A program made the position numbers and the translations under genes. The notes under the pieces were generated by a model that had not been told where the DNA came from, did not search any database, and saw only the letters and a program-made list of their open reading frames with translations. Positions 34,382 through 37,481 of a stretch of DNA of 37,481 nucleotides are shown here, one piece after another. The stretch covers positions 1 to 37,481 of the forward strand of contig CAYSPU010000016.1 of the NCBI GenBank assembly GCA_964432995.1, written 5' to 3'. Numbering within the stretch: position 1 is the first letter of the stretch; every line of letters starts with the position of its first letter. This DNA is from CAYSPU01 sp964432995. Its GTDB lineage: Bacteria; Verrucomicrobiota; Verrucomicrobiia; Limisphaerales; JAHDYP01.

Positions 34382-34445
34382 CGTCGACTGAAACAGGCGG
34401 CGTCCTTCGCTGTCCGGTGAGACTACCCCTCAGCCCACGGTTTCC

Positions 34446-35243
34446 TTAGTCCTGAAAGGCCCGCATCCGCGCGGCGGCTTCGCGGAGGGTGGCCAACCGA
34501 CTGCGCCACGCCACTTGACCCAGGTACCCCTTCGGCAAGAGGCACTCCGGCAGGAGGGGGTCTTCCGCCACCACCTCGCCCCATGCCCTCCGTTCCCGAT
34601 CGGTCCAGCGACGCATTGCCCAAGCCGCCGCCTCAGTCTTCAAGGGGTTCCGGGGACAGGCATTCAGTAGCTCGAGGTGGATTGCGTACCTCCGGTTGAT
34701 GCTCTCAAAGTCCCAGGCGCCCGCGACGATTTCCTCATTCGTTTCACCACCGGAAGGCTGCGCTTCCAGGAGTAGTAGCGACTCCACCGCCGCCCCCGTG
34801 CCGCCAACCAGTGCTCGCTGCTCCGCCAATGGATGCGGACTGATCCACACGCTTTTCTGTAGCCAACCGAATCCCCGGGAGCGGAGCACATTCCGGAGTC
34901 GGTTGCGGGTCGTGCCCTCAGCTGCCGGCAAGTCGTAGAGGACCAGGTGCCAGCGCCCATTCCATGGGCGCTTCCAGCATGCTTCCGGATCCCGACCGCC
35001 CAGGACGTGCAGGCGACCTGCCTCTGTAAGCCGACGGACCCGCAATGGAGAATTCACGGCGGCGCTCGCCGGGGCCATGGATTCGATGAGCTTGCGGCGC
35101 TCTAACTCGGCCAGCGCGTGCTGAAAACCATTGCGATAGGCCCAGCCCTCAAAGGATCTCGTGAGATCACGGAAGTTCGGCCGACAGAACGTGTCGCACG
35201 TCCAGAGTAGGTAGTAGAGCAACTCCTCGGTCTTTGCCCTCAC
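34446..35243 (-). CDS. PaaX-family transcriptional regulator
   Basis: 265 residues from GTG 35243 (an in-frame TTG at 35261 is alternative). The N-terminal winged helix is clear: ELLYYLLWTCDTFCRPNFRD, FEGWAYRNGF, ALAELERRKLIES. The middle has the PaaX ferredoxin-like/Cas2-like domain (WNGRWHLVLYDLPAAEGTTR, RLRNVLRSRGFGWLQKSVWI). The C-terminal part has the DFESINRRYAIHLELL stretch and a helical end. PaaX of E. coli represses phenylacetate genes and responds to phenylacetyl-CoA. This homolog's ligand is unknown, and no phenylacetate genes are nearby. Its setting beside two matching palindromes suggests autoregulation and control of the GH84-GNAT pair. Confidence 0.85.
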   Translation of the reverse strand: MRAKTEELLYYLLWTCDTFCRPNFRDLTRSFEGWAYRNGFQHALAELERRKLIESMAPASAAVNSPLRVRRLTEAGRLHVLGGRDPEACWKRPWNGRWHLVLYDLPAAEGTTRNRLRNVLRSRGFGWLQKSVWISPHPLAEQRALVGGTGAAVESLLLLEAQPSGGETNEEIVAGAWDFESINRRYAIHLELLNACPRNPLKTEAAAWAMRRWTDRERRAWGEVVAEDPLLPECLLPKGYLGQVAWRSRLATLREAAARMRAFQD

Positions 35244-35286
35244 GCCCGGACCGTGCCCCAATCGGCAGCCGCCGGCAACCGCAAAC

Positions 35287-35328
35287 TCTTCCCGTTATTT
35301 CGTGCATATGCACGAAACAACGGGAAGA
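35287..35328. promoter_or_regulatory. Long palindrome P1, candidate operator or hairpin upstream of the PaaX gene
   Basis: 21-bp arms centred at 35307/35308 with one mismatch; the core 35298-35317 (TTTCGTGCATATGCACGAAA) is perfect and identical to P2. Outer arms are TCTTCCCGTT/AACGGGAAGA. It is 44 nt upstream of the chosen PaaX start, a typical place for an operator or promoter element. Confidence 0.8.
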
Positions 35329-35365
35329 CCCTCAGCGCCTGATCGCGGAGGCTGGTCCCCTCGAG

Positions 35366-36000
35366 TCAGGGGGGCAGCCGGATGGAATCAACTTCCACCT
35401 GCACACCAGTCCGCGTGCACGGGTCCAAACGCAGTCGCGTGATGATCCCACGCCAGAGGAGGTTCTGCGCCACAGGAATCTGGCAGTCGTGCCACTGGCA
35501 ATCGCCCCGGGGCTGAACACGAGCACCACCGGCCGGCCGTGGACTGTGAGGTGTTCCGGTCGATGGAAGTAGTTCTCGATCCAGTAACGCGTGACCGCGA
35601 GACAATCCTCGGGTGACGATTTGGTGCGTTCGCCGTCATGGTCACCTTCTCCAGCCCCTCGTGGTCGCTCTGGATGGTCCAGGTCACCGACGTTTCCTCA
35701 TCGAAGCCCTGGCGATCCGCGGTCCGGCGGCGGGACGCGTCGACGACCGAACCGTTGAACCCGATTGACAGCTCGAGGTTCGTGGCGGTTTCCGCGCCCG
35801 TGTTGGCAACCCGCGCCATGAGGAGCAACGGCCGGCCAACGCGTGGCAAGGCATCCTGCGGGGTCACCGATCGGACCTTCAATTGCGCCGGCCCGTGAGG
35901 CGCGTTGCTCACGCGAAGCGACTGGAGCGTCGCAGGCGCACTCGCGCCACCCTGGCAGGAGACTCGCCGTCACCAGAAGGGTCAACGACCGGGCCCACAG
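35366..36000 (-). pseudogene. Decayed secreted CARDB plus GH99/WbsX-like glycosidase gene
   Basis: Four pieces in order but in shifting frames on the minus strand: a signal-like FLWARSLTLLVTASLLPG; then GASAPATLQSLRVSN and a CARDB-like beta domain (LKVRSVTPQDALPRVGRPLL, LMARVANTGAETATNLELSI, ending EGLEKVTMTANAP); then RYWIENYFHRPEHLTVHGRP and VVLVFSPG, typical of GH99/WbsX-like barrels; then QNLLWRGIITRLRLDPCTRT and GVQVEVDSIRLPP to a stop, resembling the end of such enzymes. At least two frameshifts and a large internal deletion (most of the barrel) make it non-functional. It is the only clear multi-part pseudogene here and lies inside the MITE-bounded block. Confidence 0.7.
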
Positions 36001-36095
36001 GAAACCGATGGTCCACCTCCATCGATGGGATTCGCGGGTGTCGCAGACCACAGCGTACCGCGGTGGGGGGCGCGTCAAGGCCGTCGACCCAAGGC

Positions 36096-36303
36096 GGTGC
36101 ATCCCCAGGTCGTCGGTGTACGGACAGCGCCGTCTGGCCGTTCCGGACCGCCCGCCGTCCCGGCGGGCAGCAGCCTCACCGGCCGGATGCGTTCGCGAAC
36201 CATCGGCGCACTACCGCCCAGCGCGGCTGCCGCGACCGGGGACCGGTCGCGCTCCGGACCGCCCACCGACGGGGACTGGAGACCGACAACCTCCGGATGC
36301 ACT
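36096..36303 (+). mobile_element. MITE-like repeat M, copy 2
   Basis: 208 bp with imperfect terminal inverted repeats (GGTGCATCCCCAGGTCGTCG and, on the other strand, GTGCATCCGGAGGTTGTCG). Internal palindromes: GCCCGCCGtccCGGCGGGC and GCGACCGGggaCCGGTCGC. It is a gap-free inverted match to 31563-31770. Placed 66 bp before leuS. Confidence 0.8.
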
Positions 36304-36368
36304 GGACCCAAGGGCGCGACAAAATCGGGATTGCCGCTCCGAAGCGCTTTCCGCATCATCGCCCGCCT

Positions 36369-37481
36369 ATGTCGGGCACACGTCGACAATACCCGTTTCA
36401 CTGGATCGAACCCAAGTGGCAGGCAGCCTGGAAACAGCAGGAGACTTACCGCGCCTGGAACCCGGGCGAGACCATTCCGCCGGAGCATCCCTTCGCCCGT
36501 CGGCACCCGGGCAAACGAGGAGAGGACCTCCCGAAGTACTACATCCTGGACATGTTCCCCTACCCTTCCGGCGCCGGCCTGCACGTTGGCCACCCGGAGG
36601 GCTACACCGCCACCGACATCCTCGCCCGCTACCGTCGAGCTCTTGGCTACAACGTCCTGCACCCGATGGGTTGGGACGCCTTTGGCCTGCCCGCCGAGCA
36701 GTTCGCCGTCAAGACCGGCCAACACCCGCGCGTCGCCACCGAGCAGAACGTCGATACGTTTCGCCGCCAGATCCAGTCGCTGGGATTCAGTTATGACTGG
36801 TCGCGCGAAGTGGACACGACCGATCCGGAGTATTTCCGGTGGACCCAGTGGGTGTTTCTGCAGATCTACCACTCCTGGTTCAACCCGGCGACCAATCGCG
36901 CGGAACCGATCGCGACCCTCCCCTACCCGCCCGAAGTGAAAACCGAGGCCGAACGCCGCGCCTATCGCGACGCAAGACGACTGGCCTATGTCGCCGAGGC
37001 TCCGGTCTGGTGGTGCGAACAACTCGGCACCGTCCTCGCCAACGAGGAGGTTGTCGACGGCAAAAGCGAGGTCGGCGACTTCCCGGTCGAACGACGTCCC
37101 ATGCGCCAGTGGATGCTGCGGATCACCGCCTACGCCGAGCGCTTGCTCGACGACCTCGAGACCATTCACTGGACGGATTCGCTCAAGGAAATGCAGCGGA
37201 ACTGGATCGGCCGCAGCGAGGGCGCGGAAGTCCACTTCCCTCTCGCCGAACCGCCAGCGACGTCGGGCGCCGAGGACCGGATCACGGTGTTCACGACGCG
37301 GCCGGATACGCTGTTCGGTGCGACGTATATGGTGTTGTCCCCGGAACACCGGCTGGTGGAACGGCTCACCACGGGCGCCCAGCGATCGGCGGTCCAGGCC
37401 TACCAGAAGCTGGCGGCCGCCAAGAGCGACCTGGAACGAACCGATCTCGCCAAAGACAAAACCGGAGTCTTCACCGGCGCG
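36369..37481 (+). CDS. leuS: Leucyl-tRNA synthetase, 5' part (runs off the window)
   Basis: 371 residues from ATG 36369, open to the window end. Class I synthetase features: FHWIEPKWQAAWKQQETYRA, then ILDMFPYPSGAGLHVGHPEG with the HIGH-type motif HVGH at 72-75, VLHPMGWDAFGLPAEQFAVK, SLGFSYDWSREVDTTDPEYF and the start of the editing region (TVFTTRPDTLFGATYMVLSP). The gap between the helical start and YYILDMF carries an insert (PPEHPFARRHPGKRGEDLP). Full LeuRS is about 850-950 residues, so more than half is missing. It charges tRNA-Leu in the cytoplasm. Confidence 0.97.
   Translation, partial: MSGTRRQYPFHWIEPKWQAAWKQQETYRAWNPGETIPPEHPFARRHPGKRGEDLPKYYILDMFPYPSGAGLHVGHPEGYTATDILARYRRALGYNVLHPMGWDAFGLPAEQFAVKTGQHPRVATEQNVDTFRRQIQSLGFSYDWSREVDTTDPEYFRWTQWVFLQIYHSWFNPATNRAEPIATLPYPPEVKTEAERRAYRDARRLAYVAEAPVWWCEQLGTVLANEEVVDGKSEVGDFPVERRPMRQWMLRITAYAERLLDDLETIHWTDSLKEMQRNWIGRSEGAEVHFPLAEPPATSGAEDRITVFTTRPDTLFGATYMVLSPEHRLVERLTTGAQRSAVQAYQKLAAAKSDLERTDLAKDKTGVFTGA

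Larger units (their letters stand above)
33830..34445. other. Structured non-coding region upstream of the GH84-GNAT pair
   Basis: No credible gene. Holds a 9-bp hairpin at 33994-34016 (GATCCCGCC, loop TCGGC, GGCGGGATC), a 13-bp inverted repeat CCAAATCCGCGCC (34059-34071)/GGCGCGGATTTGG (34138-34150) enclosing smaller stems, and the long palindrome at 34344-34381. If the GH84 promoter is near the palindrome, the mRNA would have a leader of some 500 nt with these folds. Confidence 0.6.

Noticed and set aside
33948..34391. Plus-strand reading in the region upstream of GH84
   Set aside because: Arginine/proline-rich text from hairpin repeats; no domain.
35905..36939. Long plus-strand reading across the MITE and into leuS
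   Set aside because: It is a different frame from LeuRS; its first half is repeat and its second half is out-of-frame leuS.

Overview
The window is about 37.5 kb of GC-rich bacterial DNA, most likely from a Verrucomicrobiota member (Limisphaerales/Pedosphaera-like) or a close PVC-group relative. I base this on gene content: many secreted sugar- and peptide-active proteins, numerous twin-arginine (RR-x-F-L-like) leaders, FG-GAP/VCBS and PQQ propellers, MlrC and xylose-isomerase-like TIM barrels, and CBM-linked GH51 enzymes. Intergenic spaces are also packed with short structured dispersed repeats. No tRNA, rRNA, CRISPR array, integrase or transposase gene was recognised.

Layout. 0.7-10.6 kb: a large secreted GH-A-clan glycosidase, a two-gene operon (small PQQ propeller protein and metallo-beta-lactamase-like protein), a secreted beta-propeller-like protein, an FG-GAP protein and a zincin-like protease. 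11.1-13.4 kb: a secreted S41 (tricorn-like) protease. 14.1-17.5 kb: a thioredoxin-family remnant, a Tat-exported MlrC-like hydrolase, a TfoX C-terminal-domain protein and a probably truncated hypothetical. 18.0-23.0 kb: a Tat-exported sugar isomerase-like TIM barrel, a tartrate-transporter-like MFS permease and a Tat-exported glycosidase-like TIM barrel. 23.6-28.7 kb: an arabinoxylan-type cluster of two GH51 arabinofuranosidases flanking an acetylxylan-esterase-like hydrolase. 29.0-31.5 kb: a DegT-type aminotransferase overlapping by 4 nt an orphan PTS EIIC permease.

The most striking segment is 31.56-36.30 kb. It holds a cytoplasmic GH84 protein that closely resembles the catalytic and stalk parts of human O-GlcNAcase. 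Its stop codon overlaps (ATGA) the start of a GNAT protein resembling the C-terminal acetyltransferase-like domain of the same human enzyme. The two genes therefore look like full-length animal-type OGA split in two. Upstream on the same strand is a PaaX-family regulator. Two long palindromes sharing an identical 20-bp core (TTTCGTGCATATGCACGAAA) lie upstream of the regulator and upstream of the GH84-GNAT pair. A decayed GH99-like/CARDB gene follows, and the whole block is bracketed by two inverted copies of a 208-bp MITE-like element with terminal inverted repeats. My working hypothesis is an OGA-PaaX cassette with its own candidate operators and repeat boundaries. The 5' part of leuS, a housekeeping gene, closes the window.

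At least seven dispersed repeat or hairpin families fill the non-coding DNA, often nested beside one another, and several short decayed gene remnants sit among them.
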